From positions 1 to 64,000 of the forward strand of contig JAFEGO010000092.1 in NCBI GenBank assembly GCA_018239845.1: a DNA stretch of 64,000 nt, written 5' to 3'. Of the stretch, positions 27,317 through 37,796 are shown piece after piece; the first letter of the stretch is position 1, and the number at the start of each line of letters is the position of its first letter. Both the position numbers and the translations under genes were made by a program. The notes below the pieces were generated by a model, which saw nothing but the letters and a program-made list of their open reading frames with translations, had not been told where the DNA came from and searched no databases. This DNA is from Verrucomicrobiota bacterium. GTDB taxonomy: Bacteria; Verrucomicrobiota; Verrucomicrobiia; Opitutales; Opitutaceae.

Positions 27317-28201
27317 TCAAACCGCGGCCTGTAGCAGCAGCTGATGCAGGCGCTGCGGATCGGTGGCGGAGGTTTTTGCGACAAAGCCGCGCAGGTGCGC
27401 GAAATGCACGTCGGGCTCGGCGGTGATGCGCGTGAAATCGAGGCGCGGGTGATCGCGATGGCGCGTCAGCCCGTAGCCGCTGCTGCGGCGGTCGGGCGCG
27501 ACGATGGCCACGATGCGGTCATCGAGACCCTGCTCCTGCACATAGCGGTCGAGGCCGGCGGAGGGTTCCTCCGGCAGGGGCTCCGTGCGCGGCATGAAGA
27601 GGACGGCGGGAGCTGACTTGTTTTCAGTGGAGAGGGTCAGGCTGTCGAGCGACCAGAGCTGGGCGTGTTGGCCGATGAAGGTGAGGCGCGCGCGGAGGTT
27701 GCGGATGTAGTCGAGCAGGTCGGTGCCGACGAGGCGCATCATTTCCCAGAGCGGTTCGCCGGGGGCGTGGCGGGTCGCGGCGGCGAAGCGACGCAGGAGG
27801 GTGCCGTCGACGGGCGAGTAGAGCTTGCCGACGATGTCGCGCTCGACGCCGAGCCAGCGCGCGGTGGCATTGGGTCCGCGGCAGTCGAACCACTCCGCCG
27901 GCTCGAGCCAGTCGCAAAACGCCTTGGCGTCCGCGTAGAGCCCGAGGTGCTGCAGCACGAGCGACAGCGCGCAGGTCGGCGCCGCGTCGTCGGGCAGCTG
28001 GTGGTGGTCGAAGTTGTTCAGCGCCGGCTCGTGGCGGTGACCCACGTCCACGACGACGGTGGCGGGATCAGCGAGATCGGCGTCGGTCGGCTCGCGCCGC
28101 ACGATCGGCACGGGCGCGGTGGCCAGCAGCACGCAGCAGGCAAGGAACTCATCTTTGTGGGCGCTGCCCGGATGCGTGAGGATGGTGGTGAACGGCGTCA
28201 T
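27317..28201 (-). CDS. MYG1/UPF0160-family protein
   Basis: A 294-residue protein of the MYG1 family, a DHH-related group with predicted metal-dependent phosphoesterase or exonuclease activity. The metal-binding N terminus is visible as LTHPGSAHKDEFLACC (residues 8-23), VVDVGHRHEPALNNFDHHQ with Asp65-His66-His67, and the LVLQHLG helix. The length is somewhat shorter than eukaryotic members. It ends 13 bases from the msrB stop, convergent with it. The exact substrate is not established for bacterial members. Confidence 0.8.
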   Translation of the reverse strand: MTPFTTILTHPGSAHKDEFLACCVLLATAPVPIVRREPTDADLADPATVVVDVGHRHEPALNNFDHHQLPDDAAPTCALSLVLQHLGLYADAKAFCDWLEPAEWFDCRGPNATARWLGVERDIVGKLYSPVDGTLLRRFAAATRHAPGEPLWEMMRLVGTDLLDYIRNLRARLTFIGQHAQLWSLDSLTLSTENKSAPAVLFMPRTEPLPEEPSAGLDRYVQEQGLDDRIVAIVAPDRRSSGYGLTRHRDHPRLDFTRITAEPDVHFAHLRGFVAKTSATDPQRLHQLLLQAAV

Positions 28202-28266
28202 TCAGCACCACCTCAGCACAGCCGGGCGGCCAAAGCTAGGCGGCAGAACCGCGATCCAAAATAAAA

Positions 28267-28299
28267 AGGTGGGCTGCATGCGAACGCATGGCCCACCTT
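28267..28299 (-). terminator. Rho-independent terminator of the Gfo/Idh/MocA gene
   Basis: A long stem with one bulged base (AAGGTGGGC...GCATGCG pairing with CGCATGGCCCACCTT) is flanked by an A run at 28259-28267, which gives U residues on the minus strand. It lies 28 bases after the stop of the minus-strand gene 28327-29484. Confidence 0.85.
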
Positions 28300-28326
28300 C
28301 GAGCTATCCGTGGTGTCTGAGACCGC

Positions 28327-29484
28327 TTACGCCTTCGGGAACTTCAGCCACTTGGCGCCGCGCTTGGAGCTCTTCACGACGGTGTCGATGAAGGCCATGC
28401 CGTACACGCCGTCCTCGATCGTCGGGTAGTCGAGATCCTTCGGCTGCGGCTTGCCTTCGAGTTCGGCTTCGATGGCGCGGAAGGCCTCGAGGTAGATATT
28501 CGCGAACGCCTCGAGGTAACCCTCGGGGTGGCCGAAGGGGATGCGGGTGAATTTCTTGCCGTGCTCGGAGATGTAGCCGTTGCCGCGGCGCCAGATCTCG
28601 CGGGGCTTGTCGGCGTATTTCACGACGAGTTCGTTGGGGAATTCCTGGCGCCACTCGAGGCCGGCCTTGGTGCCGTACACGCGGATGTTGAGCATGTTCT
28701 CATCGCCGATGCTGATCTGCGAGGCGTGGAGGATGCCCTTGGCGCCGCCCTTGTAGCGCACGAGGACGTTGCCGTCGTCGTCGAGCTTGCGGCCTTTCAC
28801 GAAGGTCGTGAGGTCGGCGCAGAGGGAGTCGATCTCGAGGCCGGTGATGTAGCGCGCGAGGTTTTCGGCGTGCGTGCCGATGTCGCCCATGCAGCCGGCG
28901 GCGCCGCTGCGCTTGGGGTCGGTGCGCCAGGCGGCCTGCTTCTGGTTGTCGCCTTCGAGGAAGGTCGAGAGCCAGCCCTGCGGGTACTCGACGACGACCT
29001 TGCGGATGTCGCCGACGGCGCCGTTTTGCACGAGCTCGCGGGCCTGCTTCACCATCACGTTGCCCGTGTAGTTGTGGGTCAGGACGAGGACCTTCTTCGT
29101 CTTCTTGACGATGGCGCGGAGCTTCTTGGCCTCGGCGAGGTCGAAGGTCGCGGGCTTGTCGAGGACGACGTTGAAGCCGCTTTCGAGGAAGAGCTTCGCG
29201 GGCGGGAAGTGCTGGTGGTTGGGCGTGACGATGACGACGAAGTCGATGCGCTTGTCCGCGGGGAGCGCGGCCTCGGCCCTGGCCATCTCCTGATAGGAAC
29301 CGTAGGCGCGGTCGGGGGCGACGAAGAGGTCGGCGGCAGAAGCCTTGGAGCGGGCGGGGTCGGAGGAGAAGGCGCCGGCGACGAGCTCGGCCTTGCCGTC
29401 CATGTGCGCGGCAATGCGGTGCACGGCGCCGATAAACGCACCGCGGCCGCCACCGATCATGCCAAAACGTAGTTTGCGATTCAT
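28327..29484 (-). CDS. Gfo/Idh/MocA-family oxidoreductase
   Basis: A 385-residue NAD(P)-dependent sugar or inositol dehydrogenase-like protein. The Rossmann loop is [18 protein letters not shown] near the N terminus. [20 protein letters not shown] and [14 protein letters not shown] follow, with the Lys of DKP as the conserved catalytic residue. [19 protein letters not shown] matches the substrate-binding Asp-His region. It lies downstream of a sugar phosphate isomerase/epimerase gene on the same strand. Such pairs commonly act on keto-sugars or inositols. An inverted repeat separates them, so expression may differ. Confidence 0.88.
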   Translation of the reverse strand: MNRKLRFGMIGGGRGAFIGAVHRIAAHMDGKAELVAGAFSSDPARSKASAADLFVAPDRAYGSYQEMARAEAALPADKRIDFVVIVTPNHQHFPPAKLFLESGFNVVLDKPATFDLAEAKKLRAIVKKTKKVLVLTHNYTGNVMVKQARELVQNGAVGDIRKVVVEYPQGWLSTFLEGDNQKQAAWRTDPKRSGAAGCMGDIGTHAENLARYITGLEIDSLCADLTTFVKGRKLDDDGNVLVRYKGGAKGILHASQISIGDENMLNIRVYGTKAGLEWRQEFPNELVVKYADKPREIWRRGNGYISEHGKKFTRIPFGHPEGYLEAFANIYLEAFRAIEAELEGKPQPKDLDYPTIEDGVYGMAFIDTVVKSSKRGAKWLKFPKA

Positions 29485-29496
29485 GAGTGATTGAAG

Positions 29497-29580
29497 GGTA
29501 GTGAGTAGCGGGTAGTGGGTAGCGAGTAGGCGGAGAGGCGGGTCGCATGCTCGCTACCCGCTACCTTCTACTCGCTACTT
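29497..29580. repeat. Imperfect inverted repeat rich in GTAG/CTAC
   Basis: Short units of GTAGCGGGTAG type on one side are complementary to CTACCCGCTAC units on the other, with a central CGGGTCGCATG. The left half also shows internal direct repetition (AGTGAGTAGCGGGTAGTGGG). It fills the gap between two minus-strand genes and resembles a REP element of a different family from the GTAGGAGC type. Confidence 0.7.
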
Positions 29581-29583
29581 CAT

Positions 29584-30627
29584 TTACTGGTTCTTCTTGT
29601 CGAACGCGGCGTCGAAGGCCAGGGCGCTCGGGGGGAAATCGACCTTGCGGACGAAGGCGGCGGCCTCGGAGGCGCCGTGCACGCGGTCCATGCGGATGTC
29701 CTCCCACTCGACGGAGAGGGGGCCGCGGTAACCGACGTCGTTGAGCGCGACGATGATGTCCTCGAACTTGATGTCGCCGTGGCCGAGGGAGCGGAAGTCC
29801 CACTGGCGGCGGGCGTCGCCGAAGCTCACGTGGCCGCCGAAGACGCCGACGGTGCCGTCACCGTGGCCCCACCACACGTCCTTCATGTGGGCGTGGTAGA
29901 TGCGGTCGCCGAAGGTGCGGATAAATTTCACGTAATCGACGCCCTGATACCCGAGGTGCGAGGGGTCGTAGTTGAAGCCGAAACGGCGGTGGCCGCCGAC
30001 GGCCTGGATCGCGCGCTGGGCTGAGGCGATGTCGAAGGCGATCTCGGTGGGGTGCACCTCGAGGCCGAAGTTCACGTTTTGTTTTTCAAACGCCTCGAGG
30101 ATCGGGCCGAAGCGTTTGCCGAAGTCGGCGAAGCCCGCGTCCCAATACGCCTGCGAGGTCGGGGGGAAGGCGTAGATCGAGTGCCAGATGGAGGAGCCGG
30201 TGAAGCCGTTGACCACGACGGGGAAGTCGTCCTTGGAGCCGCGGCCGGGCTTCACGTCGAAGAAGGTTCGCGCGGCCTTGGCGGCGAGCGCGAGTTTCTT
30301 GGCGGCGCGCTTGCGCACACCCTCGGGATCACCGTCGCCCCAGACGTCGGGCGGGAGGATGGCCTTGTGGCGCTCGTCGATGTGGTCGCACACGGCTTGG
30401 CCGACGAGGTGGCTCGAGATCGCGTAGCAGGTGAGGCCGTTGTCCTTCAGAAGCTGCCACTTCTCGGCGACGTACTTCTTGGAAGAGGCGGCCTGGTCGA
30501 CGTCGAAGTGGTCGCCCCAGCAGGCGAGCTCGACGCCATCGTAGCCCATCTTTTTGGCGAGCGGGGCGAGTTGAGCCAGCGGGAGGTCGGCCCATTGGCC
30601 GGTGAAGAGGGTGACGGGTCTCGGCAT
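29584..30627 (-). CDS. Sugar phosphate isomerase/epimerase (xylose isomerase-like TIM barrel)
   Basis: A 347-residue AP_endonuc_2-fold enzyme. The barrel starts with [20 protein letters not shown] and [20 protein letters not shown]. Probable metal ligands are visible as the Glu in [13 protein letters not shown], the Asp in [14 protein letters not shown], the His in [12 protein letters not shown] and the Glu in [12 protein letters not shown]. It stands upstream of the Gfo/Idh/MocA dehydrogenase. Together they probably convert an imported sugar or inositol. The exact substrate cannot be named. Confidence 0.88.
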   Translation of the reverse strand: MPRPVTLFTGQWADLPLAQLAPLAKKMGYDGVELACWGDHFDVDQAASSKKYVAEKWQLLKDNGLTCYAISSHLVGQAVCDHIDERHKAILPPDVWGDGDPEGVRKRAAKKLALAAKAARTFFDVKPGRGSKDDFPVVVNGFTGSSIWHSIYAFPPTSQAYWDAGFADFGKRFGPILEAFEKQNVNFGLEVHPTEIAFDIASAQRAIQAVGGHRRFGFNYDPSHLGYQGVDYVKFIRTFGDRIYHAHMKDVWWGHGDGTVGVFGGHVSFGDARRQWDFRSLGHGDIKFEDIIVALNDVGYRGPLSVEWEDIRMDRVHGASEAAAFVRKVDFPPSALAFDAAFDKKNQ

Positions 30628-30754
30628 AAACTAAGGATATTTGGGGTTGAGCAACCACCCGGCACCAAGCACCGCGGCGGAGCCATGTGTTTCGCGAGTG
30701 CGCGCGGATGCGGCAAGGGAAAATCCAGTCAGCTCATCGCGCCCGCAAAACTGC

Positions 30755-30812
30755 GAAATCGGATAATATCGAACAAAACACATATGCAAATATATTGCTT
30801 TTACATCCTGTC
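30755..30812 (+). promoter_or_regulatory. AT-rich patch before the giant surface-protein gene
   Basis: An AT-rich stretch (ATCGGATAATATCGAACAAA, then repeated CATATGCAAATATATTGC) stands out in very GC-rich surroundings, 60-120 bases before the proposed start of the autotransporter-repeat protein. It is the best place for its promoter, but no clear -35/-10 pair can be fixed. Confidence 0.35.
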
Positions 30813-30872
30813 TGCTATGGCCGCCTGCTCAATTTGGTTGAGGCACTGGGCGCGATAGGGTGGGCTCCTCAG

Positions 30873-33800
30873 GTGCGCCCACGAGGTTTCCAGTCCCTGG
30901 TTTGGCGGCTCAGCCGTGTATTGGCGGCGCTGATGCTTGTGGCGGTCGCGCGCGCGCAGTTCGTGCAGACCGGCCCCGGCACGTACGAGTACCTCAGCGT
31001 GCTCAACTGGCTCGGCTCGCTAACGGGAAACATCAACGGCCAGTTCACCCAGACGCAGACCGGTGCGCAGACGCTCACGTTCACGCTCGATACCACCCTC
31101 AGCAGCGGCTTCACCTTCAACCTCGGCGCGCCCAACTCCTCCCTGACCCTCCGCAGCCTCGGCCTCGCCGACCGCACGCTGACCTTCGGCGGCGACATCG
31201 CCATGGCGAGCGCCTACGGCACCGGCGTGCAGATCGGCGACCCCACCGCGAACAACCGTCTCAACCTCGCGCTCACCTCCGGCGCGCACGTCCTCACCCT
31301 CGCGGCCAACAACAGCCTCTCGCTCGTCAACACCGTCTCCAACGCCGGCGGCGCGGCGAGCCTCGACAAGCGCGGCGACGGCTTCCTCTTTCTCAGCGGG
31401 GCCAACACCTACTCCGGTGGCACCGTGATCGAGGCGGGCTCCGTCTTCGCCACCAACGCCACCGGCTCCGCCACCGGCACGGGCAACATCACCATCGCGA
31501 GCGGCGCGCAGCTCGCCATCGGCAAGGACCCCGCGGCCGCCCTCGGCGCGGTCTCGGGCAACATCGCCAGCGACGGCGCGGTGATCTTCTCCCGCGGCGA
31601 CGCGACCACCTACGCCGGGAAAATCACCGGCGCGGGCAGCGTCACGCAGTCCGGCCAGGGCACGCTCACGCTCACCGGGGTCAGCACCTACACCGGCGGC
31701 ACCACGGTCAACAACGGCACGCTCGTCATCGGCGCCGACCAGGCGCTGCCCGCCGGCGGTAACTTGTTGGTGGATACAAACGGCGCGCTCGGCGTCGCGC
31801 ACGACCAGTCGGTCGGCACCCTCCAGGGCTCCGGCGCCATCAATCTCGCCGCGGCGCACGCGCTGAGCGTGGACAACGGCTATTTCAGCGGCGTCATCAG
31901 CGGCGACGGCAAGTTCGTCAAAACCGGCGGCACCGACGACTATCTCACGCTCACCGGCGCCAACACCTACACCGGTGGCACGGCGGTCAACGGCGGCTCC
32001 CTCACCATCGAGGGCGACGAAAATCTCGGCGCGGGCAGCGGCGGGCTCTCGTTCGACGGCGGCCGGCTCGCCTTCCAGGAGGGCGGCGCCACGGCCCGCG
32101 CGATCACGCTCAATGCCGGCGGCGGCACCATCTCCACCGGCGGCGTCCCGGTGACGCTCTCCGGCGTCATCTCCGGCCCCGGGGCGCTCGAGCTGCACGG
32201 CACCGGCGATGTCACGCTCAGCGGCAACAATACCTACAGCGGCGGCACGCTCGTCTCCTACGGCACGACGGTGGCGGTCGCCAGCGACGCCAACCTCGGC
32301 GCCACCGCCGGCGGACTCGTGCTCACGGGCGGCACGCTCCGCACCACGGCGGCGATCGCGGATTTCACGCACGGCATCGAGTTCCGCGACAGCGACGGCA
32401 CCATCGACACTTTCGGCTACAACTCCACGGTCAGCGGCGCGCTCACCGGTACGGCTGGCTTCACCAAGGTGGGCGAGGGCACCCTCACGCTGACCAACTC
32501 CGCCAGCGATTTCAGCGGCTGGACCTACGTGCGCCTAGGCACGCTGCGCCTCGGCGTCGATCAGGCGCTGCCGGCGACCGGCTCGATCCAGATCGACAGC
32601 GGCGCCACGCTCGATGTCGCGGCCAACCTCACCACGCGCTACCTCGGCGGCTACGGGGCCATCACGCTCCAGCGGGCGCAGACCCTCACGATCGCGACCG
32701 GCTACGGCGGCTCCTTCGCCGGCGTCATCTCCGGCTATGGTACGCTGGCGCTCGCCGACTCCACCTACCTCACGCTCTCCGGTGCCAACACCTACACCGG
32801 CGGCACCACCATCAGCTCCGGCTCCACCCTGCAGGTCGGCGACGGCGAGACCGGCTCGCTCGCGGGCGACGTCGCCAACGACGGCCAGCTCACCTTCTAC
32901 ACCGGCGGCACGCAGGCCTACGGCGGCAACATCACGGGCAACGGCAGCGTCGAGTTTCGCGGCGGCGCCACCTACACCCTGACCGGCGCGAGCACCTACA
33001 CCGGCGCGACCCGGCTCAGCGGCGAGGCCACGACGGTCGTCGTCGCGGCGGCCGACACGCTGCCCGTGGCGACCAGCTTGGACGTCTCCTCCGGCGCCAC
33101 GCTGCAGCTCGACCAAAACCAGACGGTGCGCGACCTCAACGGCTACGACTCCTCCGGCCGGGTCGTGATCGGGGCCGGCCGGACCCTCACGGTGAATCCC
33201 GCCGCCGACACCCAAAATAATTTCGGCGGCATCATCAGCGGCGCCGGTGCGCTGGTGAAATCCGGCGGCGGCTCGCTCTTCCTCTACAACGACAACACCT
33301 ACACCGGCGGTACCGCGGTCAACGCCGGCACGCTCTATATCGGCGCGGGCAACGAGTCTTACCCCGGCGGCTCCGTGCAGGGCGACATCACCGTGGCCAG
33401 CGGCGCGCTCGTCGCCTTCAACCACGCCTTCGACTCCACCTACGGCGGCGTGATCTCCGGCGACGGCGCGGTCCGCACGCAGGGCTTTGGCGTCATGAGC
33501 CTCACCGGGGCCAACACCTATCGCGGCGGCACCACCATCGACTACGGCAGCACGCTCGCCATTACATCCGATACCGCGCTCGGCGACGCGGCCGGTGCGC
33601 TCACGCTGCGCGGCGGCACGCTCCGCACGGATGCGGCGCTCGGCACCGTGAGCCGCGGCCTCGTGCTCACCGACTCCACCGGCTACATCGACACCAACGG
33701 CTTCGACTCCACCTTCTCCGGCAAGATCACCGGCAACACCGGCTTCACCAAGACCGGCGCCGGCGTGCTCACGCTCACGAATCCAAACAGCGACTACAAC

Positions 33801-36800
33801 GGCTGGCTGACCGTCAGCGGCGGCACCCTCCGCGTCGGTGCCGACAACGCCCTGCCCGCCGCGGGCAACACCTACCTCGGGAGCGAGGGCACGCTCGACG
33901 TCGCGCACGACCTCACGCTCTTCTCGGTCAGCGGCAACGGCACGATCACCCTCGCGGCGACGAAGACGCTCACGCTGGGCGGCGGCTACTACAACACCTT
34001 CGCCGGGCCCATCACCGGCGACGGCGCGCTCCAGGTCGCCGCCAACTCGAGCCTCCAGCTCAACAGCGACAGCACCTACACCGGCGGCACCACGATCGGC
34101 CCCGGCGGCTCGCTCAGCCTCGGTTATAATACCGCTACCGGCTCCATCACCGGCGACGTGGTGAACAACGGCCAGCTCAGCTTCGGCCGCGTCGGCGGCG
34201 AGACCTTCGCCGGCGCCATCTCCGGCTCGGGCCAGATCAGCGTCACCCAGGACACGCTCACCCTCACGGGCAACAACACCTACGCCGGCGCCACCACGGT
34301 TTACCAGGATGCCACGCTCGTGGCCGGCGCGGCCCACGCGCTCCCGGCGACGACCAATCTCTCGCTCTACGCCAACGCCACGCTGCAGCTCGACGCCAGC
34401 CAGACCATCGCCCAGCTCAACAGCTGGCAGGCGGGCGCGCAGGTCATTTTGGGCCAGGGCACGGTGCTCACGGTCGAGCCCGGCCAGAATGGTTACAGCG
34501 GCACCTTCACCGGCGTCATCAGCGGCGGCGGCGCCTTCGTGAAAAACGGCACGAACAACCAGACGCTCGGCGGCGACAACACCTACACCGGCGGCACCAC
34601 GGTCAACGCCGGTTCGCTGACCATCGGCGGCACCGGCGAGAGCACCACGGGCTCGGTGCTCGGCGACATCGCGCTCGCGAACCACGCCCAGCTCTGGTTC
34701 CAGCGCTCCAACGCCTACACCTTCGCCGGCGCGATCACCGGCAGCGGCAGTGTTTCCAGCTTTGGCAACGGCACGCTCACGCTCACCGGCCAGAGCAGCT
34801 ACGACGGTCAGACCCAGGTCAGCAACGGCACGCTGCGGGTCGGCGCGGCCGGCGCGCTCCCCGCCACCACCGCCGTCTCGGTCAACTACGCCACCTTCGA
34901 TGTCGGCTACGACCAGACGATCGCCAGCCTCTCCGGCAACGGCGTCCTCACGCTCGGCAGCGGCGCCACCCTCACGGTCGCCACCGCGGCGGAAAACGGC
35001 TCGTACTTCTCCGGCAATGTCTCCGGCGCCGGCGGTCTGGTGAAAAACGGCCCCGACCGGCTGGTGCTCGCGGGGCGAAACACCTTCACGGGCGCCACCA
35101 CGATCAACGCCGGCGAGCTGCAGATCTCCGCCTACGCCACCACGCCGGCCCTCACTGCCGCCATCACGGACAACGCGACCCTCACCTTCGACAACGCCGC
35201 CGACTACACCTACTCGGGCGTCCTCAGCGGGGCCGGGATGCTGAACAAGCGCAACTATGGCACGCTGACTCTCACGGCCAACAGCCCCTTCACCGGCTCC
35301 GTCTACATCTCCAACGGCACGCTCCAGCTCGGCACGGGCGGCACCGCCGGTGGTCTCTCCACGACCAGCATCGAGCTCGACTACGGCGGCACGCTCGCGA
35401 TCAACCGCTCGGATAGCTTTATTTATCCGGGTGCTGTCACGGGCAGCGGCTCTTTCGTGAAGGATGGCGCGGGCACGCTCACCCTCGTCGGGGATAACTC
35501 TTTTTCCGGCAGTGCCACGGTCAACGGCGGCACCCTCATCGTGGGCGCGGTCACTTCGCTCCCGCAGGTCCTCGTCACGGTCAATTCCGGCGCCACGCTC
35601 GACATCGCGGCCGACACCACCGTCGCCAGCCTCACCGGCACGGGCACCACCACGGTGGACGCGGCGCACACGCTCACCCTGGCCAACTCCTCGGTCCTCG
35701 GCTCGGTCGTCTCCGGGGCGGGCAGCCTCGGTATCAGCGGCCAGGTCGTCGTCACGGCCGACCAGACCTACACGGGCCTGACGAAGGTCTTCGACGGTGG
35801 TTCGCTCACCCTCGGCAACGGCGGTGCGACCGGCTCCGTGGCGGGCGATATCTCGCTCGGGTGCTACGGCAGCTGGCTGACCTTCGCCCGCAGCGACCGC
35901 TACACCTATGCCGGCGTGATCTCCGGTCTCGGCAGCGTCAGTGTCACGGGCCCCGGCACCCTCACGTTCGCGGGCCTCAACACCTACAGCGGCGCCACGC
36001 AGATTAACTCTGGCGGCCTGGCCGACGGGGTGGCCGGCGCCTTCTCGCCCGACAGCGTGATCTACCTCGGCAGCGGCGCCACGCTCTCCGTCAATTACAA
36101 CGAGACCATTCCCGGCCTGATGGACGCCTATCCCGGCTACGGCGGCGATGTCGCGCTCGCCGGCGGCGCCACGCTCACGGTCAACGTGGCCGACAATCAC
36201 TTCTACACCGCCTCCGGCGCCATCACCGGCGCGGGTTCGCTGCTGAAGACCGGCGCCGGCTACTTCACGCTCGGCGGGGCGGCGGCGTTTACCGGCGGCA
36301 CCACGGTCAACGGCGGCTTCCTCATCGTCGGCAACGGCGACTTCGGCTCGCTCGCGGGCAACGTCACCTTCACCGGCACCACCGATCTCTACGGCGGCGA
36401 ACTCCAGTTCAACCGCAACGACGCGCTCACGTTCGCGGGCGCCATCGCGGGCCCGGGCCGCGTTTCCAATTTCGGTTACGGCACCGTCTCGTTCTCCGGG
36501 GCCAGCACCTATAGCGGCGGCACCTACCTCTACGCGGGCCGCTTTGCCGACACGGCCACCAACCGCTTTTCGCCCAACAGCGCCTTCTACCTCAACTCCC
36601 TCGCCACGCTCGCCGTCGGTTACAACGAGACCATCGCCGGCCTGAACGACTACTTCTACATCCCGACCAACGGCGGCGGCGAGCCCGGGCCGAAGCCCAC
36701 GCCTTCCTCCGGCGGCGCCGTGACGCTCGCCAGCGGCGCGACCCTCACCGTGGCCATGCCCGCCGGCTACTCCCAGTTCTCCGGCGCGATCAGCGGCGAC

Positions 36801-37796
36801 GGCGCGCTGGCGAAGACCGGCGCGGGCATCCTCGCCCTCACCGGCGTCAACTCCTACGCGGGCGGCACCACCATCGGCGGGGGCAGCACGCTCATGCTCG
36901 GCAACGGCGGCGCCGGCGGCTCGATCATCGGCAATGTGGCCGACAACGGCACGCTGGTCTTCAACCGCGGCGACAACTTCACCTTCAGCGGCGTCATCTC
37001 CGGCAGCGGCGGCTTGATGCAGGGTGTGGCCAACGGTCCGTTCACGGGCACCACGACGCTGACCGGCATCAATACCTACAGCGGCGGCACCACGATCAAC
37101 AGCGGCAAGCTCGTCGCCGGCAATGCCAGCGCCTTCGGCACCGGCCCGATCACGATCAACGGCGGCAGCCTCGGCGTGGCCCAGGGCGTCTCGCTCTCGA
37201 CGCCGCTGACCTTCGGCCCCGCGGGCGGCGTGCTCAGCGGCAACGGCACCATCAGCGCGCCTTTCACCACCGGTCAGAATGTCACCCTCTCGCCCGGCAA
37301 CTCGCCCGGCCAGCTCACCTTCACGAGCGGCCTCACCTGGTCCTCCGGCGGCGCCTACACCTTCGAGATCGCGAGCGCCCTCGGCACCCGCCCGGGCACG
37401 GATTACGATACGATCGCCATCACCGGTGGCGCGTTCGCCATCACCTCGACCACGCTCAATCCCTTCACGATCCACGTCACGTCCCTCGATGTGAATCTCG
37501 CCCCGGGCACCGTCTCGGACTTCAGCGCGGCGAGCAGCTACACGTGGCTGCTCGCGACCTCCGCCACAAGCATCCAGGGCTTCGCGCCGAACCTGTTCGC
37601 GATCGACACCTCGCAGTTTGCCAACGTGCTCGGCGGCGGCACGTTCTCGGTCTCGCTCGGCGGCCTCAATGGCGACACCTCGGTCTTCCTGAATTTCAAT
37701 CCCGCCTCCGTGCCCGAGCCCTCGACCTGGGCGTTGCTTGCTCTTGGTCTCGGGGCCGTCGTGCTGCTGGCCCGCCGGCGTCGCAAACAAGGGTAG
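30873..37796 (+). CDS. Giant autotransporter-repeat surface protein with PEP-CTERM signal
   Basis: A protein of about 2,307 residues. The proposed GTG start gives a signal peptide with a basic n-region, the hydrophobic core VLAALMLVAVA and an ARA cleavage site; the frame is open further upstream to 30687. The body has about 23 copies of an autotransporter-associated beta-strand (PATR) unit, consensus GANTYTGGTTVNAGTL, separated by glycine/threonine/serine-rich strands, so a long beta-helix is expected. The C terminus is VPEPSTWALLALGLGA, a hydrophobic helix and RRRRKQG: a PEP-CTERM signal handled by exosortase in the inner membrane. There is no autotransporter barrel. It is probably an adhesin or matrix protein. 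Confidence 0.85.
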   Translation: MRPRGFQSLVWRLSRVLAALMLVAVARAQFVQTGPGTYEYLSVLNWLGSLTGNINGQFTQTQTGAQTLTFTLDTTLSSGFTFNLGAPNSSLTLRSLGLADRTLTFGGDIAMASAYGTGVQIGDPTANNRLNLALTSGAHVLTLAANNSLSLVNTVSNAGGAASLDKRGDGFLFLSGANTYSGGTVIEAGSVFATNATGSATGTGNITIASGAQLAIGKDPAAALGAVSGNIASDGAVIFSRGDATTYAGKITGAGSVTQSGQGTLTLTGVSTYTGGTTVNNGTLVIGADQALPAGGNLLVDTNGALGVAHDQSVGTLQGSGAINLAAAHALSVDNGYFSGVISGDGKFVKTGGTDDYLTLTGANTYTGGTAVNGGSLTIEGDENLGAGSGGLSFDGGRLAFQEGGATARAITLNAGGGTISTGGVPVTLSGVISGPGALELHGTGDVTLSGNNTYSGGTLVSYGTTVAVASDANLGATAGGLVLTGGTLRTTAAIADFTHGIEFRDSDGTIDTFGYNSTVSGALTGTAGFTKVGEGTLTLTNSASDFSGWTYVRLGTLRLGVDQALPATGSIQIDSGATLDVAANLTTRYLGGYGAITLQRAQTLTIATGYGGSFAGVISGYGTLALADSTYLTLSGANTYTGGTTISSGSTLQVGDGETGSLAGDVANDGQLTFYTGGTQAYGGNITGNGSVEFRGGATYTLTGASTYTGATRLSGEATTVVVAAADTLPVATSLDVSSGATLQLDQNQTVRDLNGYDSSGRVVIGAGRTLTVNPAADTQNNFGGIISGAGALVKSGGGSLFLYNDNTYTGGTAVNAGTLYIGAGNESYPGGSVQGDITVASGALVAFNHAFDSTYGGVISGDGAVRTQGFGVMSLTGANTYRGGTTIDYGSTLAITSDTALGDAAGALTLRGGTLRTDAALGTVSRGLVLTDSTGYIDTNGFDSTFSGKITGNTGFTKTGAGVLTLTNPNSDYNGWLTVSGGTLRVGADNALPAAGNTYLGSEGTLDVAHDLTLFSVSGNGTITLAATKTLTLGGGYYNTFAGPITGDGALQVAANSSLQLNSDSTYTGGTTIGPGGSLSLGYNTATGSITGDVVNNGQLSFGRVGGETFAGAISGSGQISVTQDTLTLTGNNTYAGATTVYQDATLVAGAAHALPATTNLSLYANATLQLDASQTIAQLNSWQAGAQVILGQGTVLTVEPGQNGYSGTFTGVISGGGAFVKNGTNNQTLGGDNTYTGGTTVNAGSLTIGGTGESTTGSVLGDIALANHAQLWFQRSNAYTFAGAITGSGSVSSFGNGTLTLTGQSSYDGQTQVSNGTLRVGAAGALPATTAVSVNYATFDVGYDQTIASLSGNGVLTLGSGATLTVATAAENGSYFSGNVSGAGGLVKNGPDRLVLAGRNTFTGATTINAGELQISAYATTPALTAAITDNATLTFDNAADYTYSGVLSGAGMLNKRNYGTLTLTANSPFTGSVYISNGTLQLGTGGTAGGLSTTSIELDYGGTLAINRSDSFIYPGAVTGSGSFVKDGAGTLTLVGDNSFSGSATVNGGTLIVGAVTSLPQVLVTVNSGATLDIAADTTVASLTGTGTTTVDAAHTLTLANSSVLGSVVSGAGSLGISGQVVVTADQTYTGLTKVFDGGSLTLGNGGATGSVAGDISLGCYGSWLTFARSDRYTYAGVISGLGSVSVTGPGTLTFAGLNTYSGATQINSGGLADGVAGAFSPDSVIYLGSGATLSVNYNETIPGLMDAYPGYGGDVALAGGATLTVNVADNHFYTASGAITGAGSLLKTGAGYFTLGGAAAFTGGTTVNGGFLIVGNGDFGSLAGNVTFTGTTDLYGGELQFNRNDALTFAGAIAGPGRVSNFGYGTVSFSGASTYSGGTYLYAGRFADTATNRFSPNSAFYLNSLATLAVGYNETIAGLNDYFYIPTNGGGEPGPKPTPSSGGAVTLASGATLTVAMPAGYSQFSGAISGDGALAKTGAGILALTGVNSYAGGTTIGGGSTLMLGNGGAGGSIIGNVADNGTLVFNRGDNFTFSGVISGSGGLMQGVANGPFTGTTTLTGINTYSGGTTINSGKLVAGNASAFGTGPITINGGSLGVAQGVSLSTPLTFGPAGGVLSGNGTISAPFTTGQNVTLSPGNSPGQLTFTSGLTWSSGGAYTFEIASALGTRPGTDYDTIAITGGAFAITSTTLNPFTIHVTSLDVNLAPGTVSDFSAASSYTWLLATSATSIQGFAPNLFAIDTSQFANVLGGGTFSVSLGGLNGDTSVFLNFNPASVPEPSTWALLALGLGAVVLLARRRRKQG
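31390..37120 (+). repeat. PATR repeat array inside the giant surface-protein gene
   Basis: The DNA word AACACCTACACCGGCGGCAC and close variants recur roughly every 200-300 bases, coding for the NTYTGGT unit. Clear copies are near 31688, 31961, 32790, 34578 and 37073. The repeats are coding and of varied spacing. Confidence 0.8.

Noticed and set aside
31390-37120. Regularly recurring DNA words that could suggest a CRISPR array.
   Set aside because: Spacing is uneven at 200-300 bases, the repeats are coding in one frame, and no cas gene is present.
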